Shown: positions 55,488-63,761 of the stretch, piece after piece
Layout: each line of letters begins with the position of its first letter
How positions within the stretch are numbered: the first letter of the stretch is position 1
From: Komarekiella atlantica HA4396-MV6
Lineage (GTDB): Bacteria > Cyanobacteriota > Cyanobacteriia > Cyanobacteriales > Nostocaceae
Direction of reading: 5' to 3'
Length of the DNA: 64,000 bases
Assembly (NCBI GenBank): GCA_019359395.1
Contig: JAHHHK010000019.1
Coordinates: forward strand, 91,343 to 155,342
Notes under the pieces: generated by a model
Seen by the model: the letters and a program-made list of their open reading frames with translations, nothing else
Told to the model about the DNA's origin: nothing
Database searches by the model: none
Program-made: the position numbers and the translations under genes

Positions 55488-55901
55488 CTAAACAAAAAAT
55501 ACCATCCCCTCATAGGGATGTTCTTTTGTTATCTTAATTCGTGTTGCTAAATCTGAGGCGTGAATCTCTAGTTTGTGATGGTTGGGATCTGTAAAGTAGA
55601 AAGATGCACCTTCACTGCTGTTTTCCTGCCAAATTTTAGCTGAGAATTTTCTAATACGTTCACTGATTTTTTCAAAATTTTGTTCAGAAACGCTAAAAGC
55701 GATGTGAGTATACTCTTTTAATTGAGATTCTCTGGTGTTATCATCCTGAAAAATACAAAACCACAAATTACCTGCTAGAAAATAAGCGCCTTTTTTCCAC
55801 TTTGCTATAGGTTGAAATCCTAAAACTTCTTTGTAAAACTGGAAAGATTCATCTAGGTCTTTAACAGATAAATTAATGTGATTAATCCCAGTGATCATCA
55901 T
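55488..55901 (-). CDS. VOC family protein, FosA-like
   Basis: The 137-residue protein aligns by eye over its full length with the fosfomycin-modifying glutathione transferase FosA. The metal ligands His8 (INHINL), His66 (YTHIAF) and Glu112 (LEIHA) are in place, as are WQENSSEGASFYFTDPNHHK (FosA potassium-loop region) and an Arg at 121. The FosA residues Thr9 and Lys90, which contact fosfomycin, appear as Asn10 and Gln92. It may therefore be a related thiol transferase acting on another electrophile. It is a soluble metal enzyme, expected to be dimeric. Confidence 0.8.
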   Translation of the reverse strand: MMITGINHINLSVKDLDESFQFYKEVLGFQPIAKWKKGAYFLAGNLWFCIFQDDNTRESQLKEYTHIAFSVSEQNFEKISERIRKFSAKIWQENSSEGASFYFTDPNHHKLEIHASDLATRIKITKEHPYEGMVFFV

Positions 55902-55940
55902 CTGAATTTTGTTAACTTGGTTAAGTTAGCTTGAATAGCA

Positions 55941-55973
55941 AGATTCCCGACTTCTTCAAGAAATCAGGAATCT
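55941..55973. repeat. AGATTCCCGACTTCTT dispersed hairpin
   Basis: AGATTCCCGACTTCTT and AAGAAATCAGGAATCT, imperfect arms; same family as 15407, 17949 and 37796. It lies between the two VOC genes and could separate their transcripts. Confidence 0.6.
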
Positions 55974-56017
55974 AACCCAATGAGTAGTTTAGCCATTAGA
56001 TAATTGCTAGCAGAATT

Positions 56018-56422
56018 CTAATTTACGATGCCTAAATTGTTGTAAATTTCGATCAGATTACCATCAGGATCGCGAAAATGAGCCGTGCGGATTCCCCAAT
56101 CTGGACGATCTTGAGGTGGAGTCACCACGATCGCATCATGATCTTTGACTTGTTGATAGACTTCATCGACGTTATCTACTGCGAAAATCAAAGCAATTTT
56201 GTCTCGATTGGCTACATACGAAGGCTGTTCAACACTGGGGACGACTTGGGCCATTAATTCCTTTTTAAATAAACCCAGCTTGACATATCCGGTATTAAAC
56301 TCAGCGTACCCACTATTTTCATCGCCCCAATCGACATCAAATCTCAGCAAATCGCGGTAAAACAGAAAAGAATCTTTGTAGTTGGCTACAAGCAGTCTCA
56401 GGTGTGATAACTGAAGCTTCAT
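56018..56422 (-). CDS. VOC (glyoxalase/dioxygenase superfamily) protein
   Basis: A 134-residue protein with paired beta-alpha-beta-beta-beta modules: LSHLRLLVANYKDSFLFYRD at the N-terminus and ALIFAVDNVDEVYQQVKDHD in the second half, ending with FRDPDGNLIEIYN, where Glu is the usual metal ligand. The substrate is unknown. It follows miaE by 18 bases in the same orientation, indicating an operon. Confidence 0.85.
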   Translation of the reverse strand: MKLQLSHLRLLVANYKDSFLFYRDLLRFDVDWGDENSGYAEFNTGYVKLGLFKKELMAQVVPSVEQPSYVANRDKIALIFAVDNVDEVYQQVKDHDAIVVTPPQDRPDWGIRTAHFRDPDGNLIEIYNNLGIVN

Positions 56423-56440
56423 ATCTGTTACGTTAGTCTA

Positions 56441-57061
56441 CTAACTATGAATTCTAGGTTCTGGGTGCAAAGTTGCTAGCAACTCACTTTCGATAATTGC
56501 CAATTCATCGAGCCGTTGCATGACAATCTCACGGTTAAAGTAAGTAGCAGCTAAAACCCAGTATATACCGTAGTGTCGCGCTTCAGATGCCATTAAACCA
56601 CGATAAAATTTTGCTAACTCTGGCTCAGGACAGTGATTAGCTAATAATCCCAAGCGTTCGTGACTGCGAGCCTCTATTAAGCCAGTAACTAGTAGGGAAT
56701 CCAAAAATCTATCGGGTTCTTTGGGGCGTACAGCAGCTTTCAAACCCGCACCGTAGGGAGGTGGCGGTAGGGGAGCCAGGGGAATATTCCGGCGTTCTAG
56801 CCATTGATTAACTAGTTCAAAGTGTTCTAGTTCCTCACGAGCGATCGCTGTTAACTCCCGAACCATTCTAGTATTGGAAGGGTAACGAAACATGAAGTTC
56901 AAAGCTACACCAGCTGCCTTGCGTTCACAGTGGGAGTGGTCGAGTAAGATGATGTCTAAGTTTGCGATCGCTTGTTCGATCCAAGCAGCACTGGTAGCTT
57001 GTTTCAGGGCGTTGATAGTCGGCAACACAGAAGTAGTAAGCACAGAGTAACAAAACTCCAC
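56441..57061 (-). CDS. miaE: tRNA-(ms2io6A)-hydroxylase MiaE
   Basis: The 206-residue, mainly helical di-iron enzyme hydroxylates the isopentenyl side chain of ms2i6A37 in tRNA. Iron ligands lie in DHSHCERKAAG, AREELEHFELV (ExxH) and the second ExxH pair (LIEARSHERL, ASEARHYGIYW). The start is GTG 57061 (EFCYSVLTTSVLP) or a later codon; there is no strong ribosome site. The two tRNA-modification genes dus and tgt are in the same neighbourhood but not in one operon. Confidence 0.9.
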   Translation of the reverse strand: MEFCYSVLTTSVLPTINALKQATSAAWIEQAIANLDIILLDHSHCERKAAGVALNFMFRYPSNTRMVRELTAIAREELEHFELVNQWLERRNIPLAPLPPPPYGAGLKAAVRPKEPDRFLDSLLVTGLIEARSHERLGLLANHCPEPELAKFYRGLMASEARHYGIYWVLAATYFNREIVMQRLDELAIIESELLATLHPEPRIHS

Positions 57062-57536
57062 AATTTTAATTTAGCTGAGTACCCCAGCAAATTGATTTTA
57101 ATAGTGGATGCAGCGATCGGACATCTCCTATCGAAATTAATGGAAATTTGTTTGGCGTCTGTTGTAAATAGTAAATATAATTAAATGTCAGATAAAATTT
57201 AGGAACAAGGCAACCTTTCAAATGAAGCTTCAGAAACTTCATTCATCCGCGGATAAATTCATAATAATTAAATAAGCAGGGCGTAGGAAGTCACCTATGC
57301 TATTCTACAAGCATTGCGTTTGATGGGCATCAATCGCACTTGAGCACAAATAATTCCCTATCGCTCTGGTGCTTTTTTGGCAGTAAAGTTTTGCCAAAAG
57401 TGTAAAAGTAAAGGGCTTTGCTAGCATATAACAGCTATTTTTAATTTATTGTATAACTGCATACATTTTCGCCCTAGATTTTGGTGCTTTTTCCGTTTTC
57501 TCTTTAACTTTTTTCCCTTCTGTTTATGGTTAGCTA
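57062..57536. other. Intergenic region with a possible coding relic
   Basis: No gene is assigned. One plus-strand frame near 57285-57430 reads TYAILQALRLMGINRT, a stop, then AQIIPYRSGAFLAVKFCQKC, which looks like a decayed short coding sequence but is not recognised. Confidence 0.3.
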
Positions 57537-58331
57537 TTAACGTACAATAAACCCGTATTTTTTGAGTACAATTTTGGCTTGACTGCTAGATAAAAACTGG
57601 ACAAACTCCTTGGCAGCATCAACATTTTTACTGCTTTTGAGCACTGCCATTGGATAGACAATCGGGGAGTGAAATTTGTCATCAGCAGCGACTACAATTT
57701 TTACCTTGTTAGAAATTTTGGCATCAGTTGCGTAAACCAAACCTGCTTGGGCATTACCACTTTCCACTGCTGCCAAAACTTGACGCACATTGTTAACAAA
57801 GACAAATTTGGGCTTGACCTTCTCAAAAATGCCCAACTTCTTTAAGACTTGCTCCGTATATTGCCCAGCAGGGACACTTCTAGGTTCGCCGATCGCAATT
57901 TTTTTAATCTTGGTATCTGTAAGATTGTAAAAGCTGCTGATGCCCATAACATCATTAGGTACAATCAAGACCAGACGGTTATTTGCCAGGTTTGCACGAG
58001 TACCCGGAACCAAAAGTCCTTTTTGTTCTAAGGCATCCACTTGTTTTTTGGCCGCAGAGATAAAGATATCCGCTGGCGCACCCTGTTCAATCTGTTGCTG
58101 CAAGGCTCCAGAAGCCCCAAAATTGTAACTAATATTGACATTAGGCTGACTTTGTTGGTAAATAGGCTTAATTTCTTCCAGTGCATCTTTCATGCTAGCG
58201 GCAGCAGACACGAGTAGGCTGGTATTTGACTGTGCTATCACAGGTGAGGGAGTAACCAACGGTAAGCCAATTGCTAAGAGCAAGCTAGCAACTGCTACAC
58301 CAACAAAGGCAAAAATTTGTCTTCTATTCAT
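57537..58331 (-). CDS. modA: Molybdate ABC transporter substrate-binding protein
   Basis: The 264-residue protein has a signal peptide (hydrophobic VGVAVASLLLAIGLPLV, cleavage near PVIAQ) and the ModA fold: LLVSAAASMKDALEEI, NFGASGALQQQIEQGAPADI (oxyanion-binding Ser residues), FISAAKKQVDAL, IGEPRSVPAGQYTEQVL and GNAQAGLVYATDA. It captures molybdate or tungstate in the periplasm. No modB/modC lies next to it in this window. The ABC ATPase at 58581 is of a different class and is not its partner. Confidence 0.93.
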   Translation of the reverse strand: MNRRQIFAFVGVAVASLLLAIGLPLVTPSPVIAQSNTSLLVSAAASMKDALEEIKPIYQQSQPNVNISYNFGASGALQQQIEQGAPADIFISAAKKQVDALEQKGLLVPGTRANLANNRLVLIVPNDVMGISSFYNLTDTKIKKIAIGEPRSVPAGQYTEQVLKKLGIFEKVKPKFVFVNNVRQVLAAVESGNAQAGLVYATDAKISNKVKIVVAADDKFHSPIVYPMAVLKSSKNVDAAKEFVQFLSSSQAKIVLKKYGFIVR

Positions 58332-58580
58332 AGGAAAAACGCGCTGACAGAGATTTCTGTCATAAAATTGACTTTTGGTAAAATCAATAATACCAAGAAA
58401 ATACCAATTAAATCGGTAAAAATATATTTAGCAGGGTGGGTATTACAATGCTCACCCTACTGTGGTCTATTCGTAAAAACCCACTGTAAGATTTTGACTG
58501 TTACACAAGGAAGCAATTAAGATTGCAGATATGATGGCGTATAAGTGATACCGCTGCCAGAGTGGAAATTTTGAAATGTT
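58332..58580. other. Intergenic region between ABC ATPase and modA
   Basis: Contains the modA leader and an imperfect hairpin GCAGGGTGGGTATT...GCTCACCCTACTG at about 58431-58461. No gene is seen. Confidence 0.4.
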
Positions 58581-59474
58581 CTAATCTTGTTGTGTTACTT
58601 CCACATAAATATGCTCCAACCTCACTTGCTGACGTGCAATGGAATCAATTTTTATCCCATCAAAACGGGAGATAATTTCTTTTAATTCCAGAGATTCTGA
58701 TAACCAAAAAGCCAGCTCATTACCATAATATCGCGGTGTTAAACCATATTTTTTAGCGCAGGCGATCGCTTCTTCTTCCTGTGCAGTTTTAACCACAATA
58801 ATTTCTGTTGCTGGAATCAAGGTGCGTAACTGTACTAAACTACCCTCAGCCACAATTCGACCACTTTTCAAAATACCAATTCTGTCACATAAACGCTCTG
58901 CTTCATCTAATAAATGTGTAGTCAGCAAAATTGTAATTCCCTGATTTTTTAATTGTCGAATCAACTCCCAAATTTCGTATCGCGCCTCAATATCTAACCC
59001 TGTAGTTGGTTCATCAAGAATCACTAACTTCGGCTGATGTACCAAAGCTAATGCAATATTCAATCGCCGCTGCATTCCCCCACTGAGAGTTTCTACTGGA
59101 CTTTTTGCCCTATCTAATAAGTTTACAGCCGCCAAAGTTGCTTTTATCTGTTTCTGGCTTGTTTCCCGGTTTAATCCATAAATATCAGCAAAGAATTTGA
59201 GATTTTCCTCGCAAGTTAGAGTTTTGTACAGTAAGTTTTCTTGGGGTGCAATACCAATTATTTTTTTTGTTACATCAGAAACAGGTTGATTATTGATTGT
59301 AATATTACCACTATCAGCTTTGAGGAGATTACAAATAATATTAATTGTCGTCGTTTTTCCGGCTCCATTTCCACCGATTAAGCCGTAAATTTCTCCTGAA
59401 TCAATATGCAAAGTCAAGTTTTGCAGAACTTTTCTGAGCTTATAAGACTTATTTAAGTTTTGGATTTTCAACAT
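58581..59474 (-). CDS. ABC transporter ATP-binding protein (ABC-2/drug-type)
   Basis: The 297-residue ATPase has Walker A GGNGAGKTTT (about 34-43), Q-loop GIAPQENLLY, signature LSGGMQRRLNIALAL, Walker B LVILDEPTTGLD and the switch His in LLTTHLLDEAERL. The C-terminal 80 residues form the extra domain usual in ABC-2 exporters (CcmA/NatA/DrrA type). The ABC-2 permease expected beside it is absent from both sides in this window. Confidence 0.92.
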   Translation of the reverse strand: MLKIQNLNKSYKLRKVLQNLTLHIDSGEIYGLIGGNGAGKTTTINIICNLLKADSGNITINNQPVSDVTKKIIGIAPQENLLYKTLTCEENLKFFADIYGLNRETSQKQIKATLAAVNLLDRAKSPVETLSGGMQRRLNIALALVHQPKLVILDEPTTGLDIEARYEIWELIRQLKNQGITILLTTHLLDEAERLCDRIGILKSGRIVAEGSLVQLRTLIPATEIIVVKTAQEEEAIACAKKYGLTPRYYGNELAFWLSESLELKEIISRFDGIKIDSIARQQVRLEHIYVEVTQQD

Positions 59475-59515
59475 AGTTGCAATTAAACTAATACTTAAAT
59501 CAATTAGGATTAAAA

Positions 59516-59830
59516 TTAATTGATATTATTCTGCTTGAGCGCCCTACTGGCTAATTTTACGTAAGTTTTCACAGTGGCGTAAGGCATTTCTAAATCTTGG
59601 GCTATTACTTGCAATGATTCTCCCATCTCTCGCCGTGCTAAATTTGTTGCCTAACTAGAAGCAATTTTATCAGTGCGATCGCCTCCTGTGTGTTTTCGCT
59701 GGGCTGACTCTTGGTTATTACTAAATGGGCGATCTGAAAGTATTCCTGCTATTAAAATACCATCTTCGTTATCAATTGCTACCTTTACACCTGTAACTAA
59801 GTATACTTTTTATTCTCTTTGCTCACTCAT
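59516..59830 (-). pseudogene. Decayed gene for a small helix-turn-helix protein (two nonsense codons)
   Basis: From ATG 59830 one frame reads MSEQRE, TAA, KVYLVTGVKVAIDNEDGILI, AGILSDRPFSNNQESAQRKH, TGGDRTDKIASS, TAG, ATNLARREMGESLQVIAQDL, EMPYATVKTYVKLASRALKQ, NNIN and a stop at 59516. The last part is a sigma-70 region-4-like HTH (AQDLEMPYATVKTYVKLA). Both stops could come from Gln codons by one C-to-T change (CAA to TAA, CAG to TAG). No frameshift is needed, so the gene was inactivated recently, or is read through. Confidence 0.65.
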
Positions 59831-59967
59831 GATTCGCTCTTTCACAGGATTTTCCTTTTGTATGTGAAAAAGGAGAGCGAAAATGCAGCCAGTAGGCAAT
59901 CATTTTCACAATCTCCTTATTAGCTCACTAAAAATCACAACACACATATAATAAAAAACTTTACTTT

Positions 59968-60609
59968 TTAAGTAAGGCACTTTACACTTTTAATGCTGTT
60001 GTCTTCCTTAAGAGATACGATTTTCACTTGAACTGTCTGCCCCTCTTTAAGCAAACTAGCTTTCTTCGGTTCCTTCTCTGTTAACTTAATTGTTCCCAAA
60101 ATTTCATAAGTGACCCTGTTACCATTGATTTTGGTAACTGTCGCTTCTAATATCTGATCAACCGTAAACTTTTGGGCTTTAGTAACTTTACTAATTTCAG
60201 CTTGGCGGGGAGACTCAAAAGTAAGTGTACTGGAAGTTGGAATTTCCCCAATTGGGCCTGCGTCTTTGTAGTAAAGCATCAAACGAGATACCCAGCTTAA
60301 AATTTGCAGTATTGTATAGGCATCTTGAACATTTTTGAGATAATCACTGCAAGCTTTATCAATACTGCGGTAAGAATCTAGAGTTTTATCACTGTGACTA
60401 ATTTGTCTACCATTACTAACTAGGGTTTTCAGATATTTGAAAAACCTGGAACTAGCATCTGGTTGATGAACGGATGCACGGAGGTAAGCAACTGTTTTTT
60501 CTAACTCGTTGACATCTATATTTTCTTTTACCAAAGTTTGAGAGAGCGCATGAGCAATTTCCCACTGTGCATCTGTTAGGGTTTCTGAGATAAAATCAAC
60601 TATAGTCAT
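59968..60609 (-). CDS. RAMP-operon protein: helical N-terminus plus S1/OB-fold-like C-terminus
   Basis: The 213-residue protein is the last gene of the RAMP operon; its ATG lies two bases after the stop of the upstream RAMP gene. Residues 1-120 are all-helical (LTDAQWEIAHALSQTLVKEN; ASSRFFKYLKTLVSNGRQIS; DAYTILQILSWVSRLMLYYK). Residues about 148-213 are five short strands (FTVDQILEATVTKINGNRVT, LLKEGQTVQVKIVSLKED) with the spacing of an S1-type OB fold. A small helical subunit (Cas11/Csm2/Cmr5-like) is expected in type III complexes, and the helical half could fill that role; the OB fold would bind RNA. Both points are inferences. Confidence 0.6.
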   Translation of the reverse strand: MTIVDFISETLTDAQWEIAHALSQTLVKENIDVNELEKTVAYLRASVHQPDASSRFFKYLKTLVSNGRQISHSDKTLDSYRSIDKACSDYLKNVQDAYTILQILSWVSRLMLYYKDAGPIGEIPTSSTLTFESPRQAEISKVTKAQKFTVDQILEATVTKINGNRVTYEILGTIKLTEKEPKKASLLKEGQTVQVKIVSLKEDNSIKSVKCLT

Positions 60610-60611
60610 AA

Positions 60612-61682
60612 TTAATATATTCCAGATGGGGGTTCGCGATCGCTTGGGTAGCGCAGCACTGGTATAAGTTGATCTAATTGAGGTTGCTGAATCAGGCGCG
60701 AGTAAGCCGCTTGGATTTGTGTTTGCATAAACTGTTGCAAAGTATCTCCTATTAACTCATCAGATTCATTGAGTTGATAGGCAGAATATCGCTTTTGCAG
60801 ATTTTGCGAACGGGCAATTTTGTCTACAATTACTGTCATCGTTCCCATACCAATAGGCTTTCCGCCACCTACTTTTAAAGCAATGGGATACTTGGAATCT
60901 TGTCCTAAGACAATCAACAAAGTTCCTAACTCTTCTGGGAGCAAATTATTGAAGTTTAATTTAGTTTTGAAAATATATTCTCTTCCCGCTTGCTGTACAG
61001 GAATACCATAATTTTGCCCTTTATCAATTGCTCTAATAGTGTGGTAGTAAAATTTACGTCCTGCAACTCTACCTTGATTAAAGTATGCACTACTTTCATC
61101 TGGGCGTGGACGATATAACGAAGGCATAAATCCTGTAGAAAAGCCCATATTTTCACATTTAGCATCGTTGAAATCAAGCAAGCCTTGCCAATTTAACGCA
61201 CCGAATACTCTACTAGCTGGGCAAAGTTTTTCCTTATTATTACAAGGTAAACGCTCACTGGGATATTTATTATCTCTTTTATACTTAGAAGTAATTACTG
61301 CCAAAGTGCTGTTAGTAATCGCTTCATACACAGACCTAATGCACCCTTTGAGAGAACTACCTTGAATAGATAGCTTTTGGTCAACACCTTGTACCATTGT
61401 TTTGATTAAGGGAATGCGGTTGTTGCCAATATCGCTACCCATGACAACTACTCCGGTGGAGACATGGAGGGATGTCTGCACTTTTAGGGTAAGATACAGA
61501 GTACCATGCATGCGATCGCTCAAATATTGATGATGTCCAGCAGGATGCTGTAAATTAGGTTTATCTTTGGAAAAAGATACAAACTCATAAGGTTTCGGTG
61601 CAAGTTCAGGCGATGAATCTCCACCACTAGGACGGTTTGATCTATTAGGTGGCTGAGGTCTTTGAGGACGGTTAGCAGTCAT
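60612..61682 (-). CDS. RAMP superfamily CRISPR-associated protein (Cas7-like)
   Basis: The 356-residue protein has a Pro/Arg/Asn-rich N-terminus (about 1-30), then the RAMP pattern: LYLTLKVQTSLHVSTGVVVM (first strand of the RRM fold), IQGSSLKGCIRSVYEAI (Cas7/Csm3 loop), CPASRVFGALNWQGLLDF and the glycine-rich loop GGGKPIGMGTMTV. Such subunits form the crRNA-binding backbone of type III effector complexes, and an Asp in the loop after strand 1 (GSDIGNN) could be the target-RNA cleaving residue. It starts two bases after the Csx19-like gene. Confidence 0.82.
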   Translation of the reverse strand: MTANRPQRPQPPNRSNRPSGGDSSPELAPKPYEFVSFSKDKPNLQHPAGHHQYLSDRMHGTLYLTLKVQTSLHVSTGVVVMGSDIGNNRIPLIKTMVQGVDQKLSIQGSSLKGCIRSVYEAITNSTLAVITSKYKRDNKYPSERLPCNNKEKLCPASRVFGALNWQGLLDFNDAKCENMGFSTGFMPSLYRPRPDESSAYFNQGRVAGRKFYYHTIRAIDKGQNYGIPVQQAGREYIFKTKLNFNNLLPEELGTLLIVLGQDSKYPIALKVGGGKPIGMGTMTVIVDKIARSQNLQKRYSAYQLNESDELIGDTLQQFMQTQIQAAYSRLIQQPQLDQLIPVLRYPSDREPPSGIY

Positions 61683-61684
61683 AT

Positions 61685-62134
61685 TTATTTTCCAACTGTG
61701 AGAGCAACAAAGTGTGTCTTTGCCGTTTTTTTATCGATAAAATAGCGCTGACTGATGTCCAATTTTTTAGAGGGAAAACCTTTAGGAAAACGGGTTTCAG
61801 TAGAAGAATATAAATGAGCATCTCGGTCTTGAGTCTGCCATTCTTCACCTACTTTGAGAAAATCTGGATACTCTCCAGCTACGCTCAAAAGCAACACTTC
61901 ATAACTATCCTTGCGTTTTTGCTTCCACCTCAGTTCACACTCTCGATTAAACATCTGCCCCTCAATCATCGGAAAGTTATTTTCTGAGGGTGCTATCTCC
62001 CAACATTTACTAACTTCATGAGTCCAGCGTAAGAAGTAATAGCTAGGTTCAGTTGTCAATTTTGCGATTGCGATTAACTCTAGCAATTCACATACTGATA
62101 AAAGTTTTTTGCTAACACCAACAAAAGGATTCAT
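61685..62134 (-). CDS. Csx19-like CRISPR-associated protein
   Basis: ATG 62134 overlaps the TGA of the upstream RAMP gene (ATGA), which fixes the start and implies translational coupling; an upstream TTG is rejected. The 149-residue protein contains MFNRECELRWKQKRKDSYEV (about 65-84) and a C-terminal SQRYFIDKKTAKTHFVALTV. The sequence ELRW and the late R-Y-F segment recall Csx19, a small protein of type III-D loci. The identity is a pattern match without alignment; operon position strongly supports a Cas role. Confidence 0.55.
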   Translation of the reverse strand: MNPFVGVSKKLLSVCELLELIAIAKLTTEPSYYFLRWTHEVSKCWEIAPSENNFPMIEGQMFNRECELRWKQKRKDSYEVLLLSVAGEYPDFLKVGEEWQTQDRDAHLYSSTETRFPKGFPSKKLDISQRYFIDKKTAKTHFVALTVGK

Positions 62135-63096
62135 CTTGACCCCATAAATAGACCATTCCAAGACCTAACGCCTCGTTCAAATAAATCATTAACTGTACCT
62201 TCTTGCCAAGTAAGTTGCACACCAAAACCTAAATCCATTTCTTGTGCAGCAACAGGTGTATCTTGGCTATCTGGTTTAGGGAAACTATATAATTTTGCTT
62301 CTTCAATTTCTAAGAACTCTCCAGCACCTAAGAGGAAAGTATTATTCCATTGCTTTTGACTACCAAGGGCGTGAATTTCTCGTTTATCTTTCGACAAAAT
62401 GCAACCAGGGTATTGTACGACGGCTTGATTTAATTTCACCTGCACAGTACCTAATCCGCGAGATTTAGCAAAACCTAAACCAAACCAGCCATCATCTAAA
62501 TCTCGCAACACTAAACCAATTAAACCTAATTGTGCCAAAGTGAAATTCTTCAGATGAATTTTTGTCTTAAATTCTCCAGCCGTGCAGACTTGATAATTAA
62601 AAGGGCCAACTGCTACAGAACCAAACACTCTATCAATTGCTACGCCATTACGTTCTTCAATTTTGAGAGGCTGAGATTTATCAGGATATGCATCTTCAAT
62701 TCTGATTCGGCTAGCAATGGAAGTATTGCCAAACATTTGGTCTGTAAAACTAGAGAGTTTATAAATATCTGGTGCAGGTAAGTTTTTGCCATCCTTATCT
62801 TTAAGATAATCATATTTATCATTTAAAGGATCATTAGCCCAAAGCAAATTCGAGTTATTTGGATCGCGTCCGTCTTTACCCACCGTTCTAACAATGCGTT
62901 CTGCATGGGCGCGGATTGCTCCCTTTAAACTGCTTCCTGGTAAATATATAGAACGTCCACCAGCATGGTAAGTTTCTACAAATTCCATATCAGGCTTAGT
63001 CGGATCGGCTCCTTCTTTACCAGATTTGATTAGAATTGGCCCGTCGGTAATTAAAGTTAAATAAATCGTGCAGTGATTAACAAATCGTTTGTGCAT
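62131..63096 (-). CDS. RAMP superfamily CRISPR-associated protein (Csm3/Csx7-like)
   Basis: The 321-residue protein shows the Cas7-like signature in order: TIYLTLITDGPILIKSGKEG, GADPTKPDMEF (acidic loop), IYLPGSSLKGAIRAHAERI, DQMFGNTSIASRIRIEDAYP, GVAIDRVFGSVAVGP and the glycine-rich FGLGFAKSRGLGTVQVKL. It is expected to bind crRNA as a backbone subunit; the Asp-rich loop could carry ribonuclease activity. Its last codons overlap the next gene by ATGA. The nuclease-like gene ends 31 bases upstream. Confidence 0.85.
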   Translation of the reverse strand: MHKRFVNHCTIYLTLITDGPILIKSGKEGADPTKPDMEFVETYHAGGRSIYLPGSSLKGAIRAHAERIVRTVGKDGRDPNNSNLLWANDPLNDKYDYLKDKDGKNLPAPDIYKLSSFTDQMFGNTSIASRIRIEDAYPDKSQPLKIEERNGVAIDRVFGSVAVGPFNYQVCTAGEFKTKIHLKNFTLAQLGLIGLVLRDLDDGWFGLGFAKSRGLGTVQVKLNQAVVQYPGCILSKDKREIHALGSQKQWNNTFLLGAGEFLEIEEAKLYSFPKPDSQDTPVAAQEMDLGFGVQLTWQEGTVNDLFERGVRSWNGLFMGSR

Positions 63097-63127
63097 AACT
63101 AAATTTTATTGATAAAATTTTGGAGTG

Positions 63128-63751
63128 TTAAGCCGCTGCTACTAAATTATTTAGCTGCAATTCACACTGTTGAAATACATAATTTACAGTAGCAAATAGT
63201 TTATCTAGCTCATAAATTGTGTAAGGTAGAATATTTTTAGTAAATGCTTCTCTTTCTAACTTGGCAAATTGCCATACTCCACCATTAGAAACAATACCGA
63301 AGATAATTATTGACAATTCACCGTTCAGTTTTTGAGCAGTAATCATTTCTGCTAGACATTGCGCCCATCCAGCCTCAAAGTTATCTTGCTTTGCTTCTAC
63401 TAAAATGAAGTATGGCTTATCAAAAACAACTTTGCCTAAAGGAGAACGTTTAGCCAAAATATATTCGGGGAACCCTGATAATTTCTCGTCATAATTTAGA
63501 GAATAATGACTCCACAAAGTCACCTTGCTACTATATTTCTTCCAAACTTGCTTTAAAAGTGGGGATATCAAGTTTTCGCATATAGCAAACTCAGAACAGT
63601 CAACGGCTCCTTCTCGCATTGTAAATTCTAAATCTTCTCGAAAGTAGTCGGGGATATTAAACTTGGTTTCACCTATGAAATTAGCTTCTGTGTAGAAAAT
63701 CTGAAATGCTTTGAGGACTTCACCAATGGTTTTGTAACTACTAAAAGCCAT
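63128..63751 (-). CDS. PD-(D/E)XK nuclease-like protein
   Basis: ATG 63751 (MAFSSYKTIGEVLKAFQIFY) follows a strong GAGGAGG site that overlaps the stop codon of an upstream frame (TGAGGAGG). The 207-residue protein has an N-terminal acidic helix, then GFPEYILAKRS, FILVEAKQDNFEAGWAQCLA and IFGIVSNGGVWQFAKL. The E-A-K in the VEAK strand and the later Gln-rich helix fit PD-(D/E)XK folds; the first acidic position appears as PE instead of PD. It belongs to a type common in cyanobacteria, often near mobile or defence genes. It leads the visible part of the RAMP operon. Confidence 0.6.
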   Translation of the reverse strand: MAFSSYKTIGEVLKAFQIFYTEANFIGETKFNIPDYFREDLEFTMREGAVDCSEFAICENLISPLLKQVWKKYSSKVTLWSHYSLNYDEKLSGFPEYILAKRSPLGKVVFDKPYFILVEAKQDNFEAGWAQCLAEMITAQKLNGELSIIIFGIVSNGGVWQFAKLEREAFTKNILPYTIYELDKLFATVNYVFQQCELQLNNLVAAA

Positions 63752-63761
63752 ATTAACCTCC

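Noticed and set aside
55488..55901. Calling the FosA-like gene a fosfomycin resistance gene
   Set aside because: Two substrate-contacting residues differ from FosA, so only FosA-like is justified.
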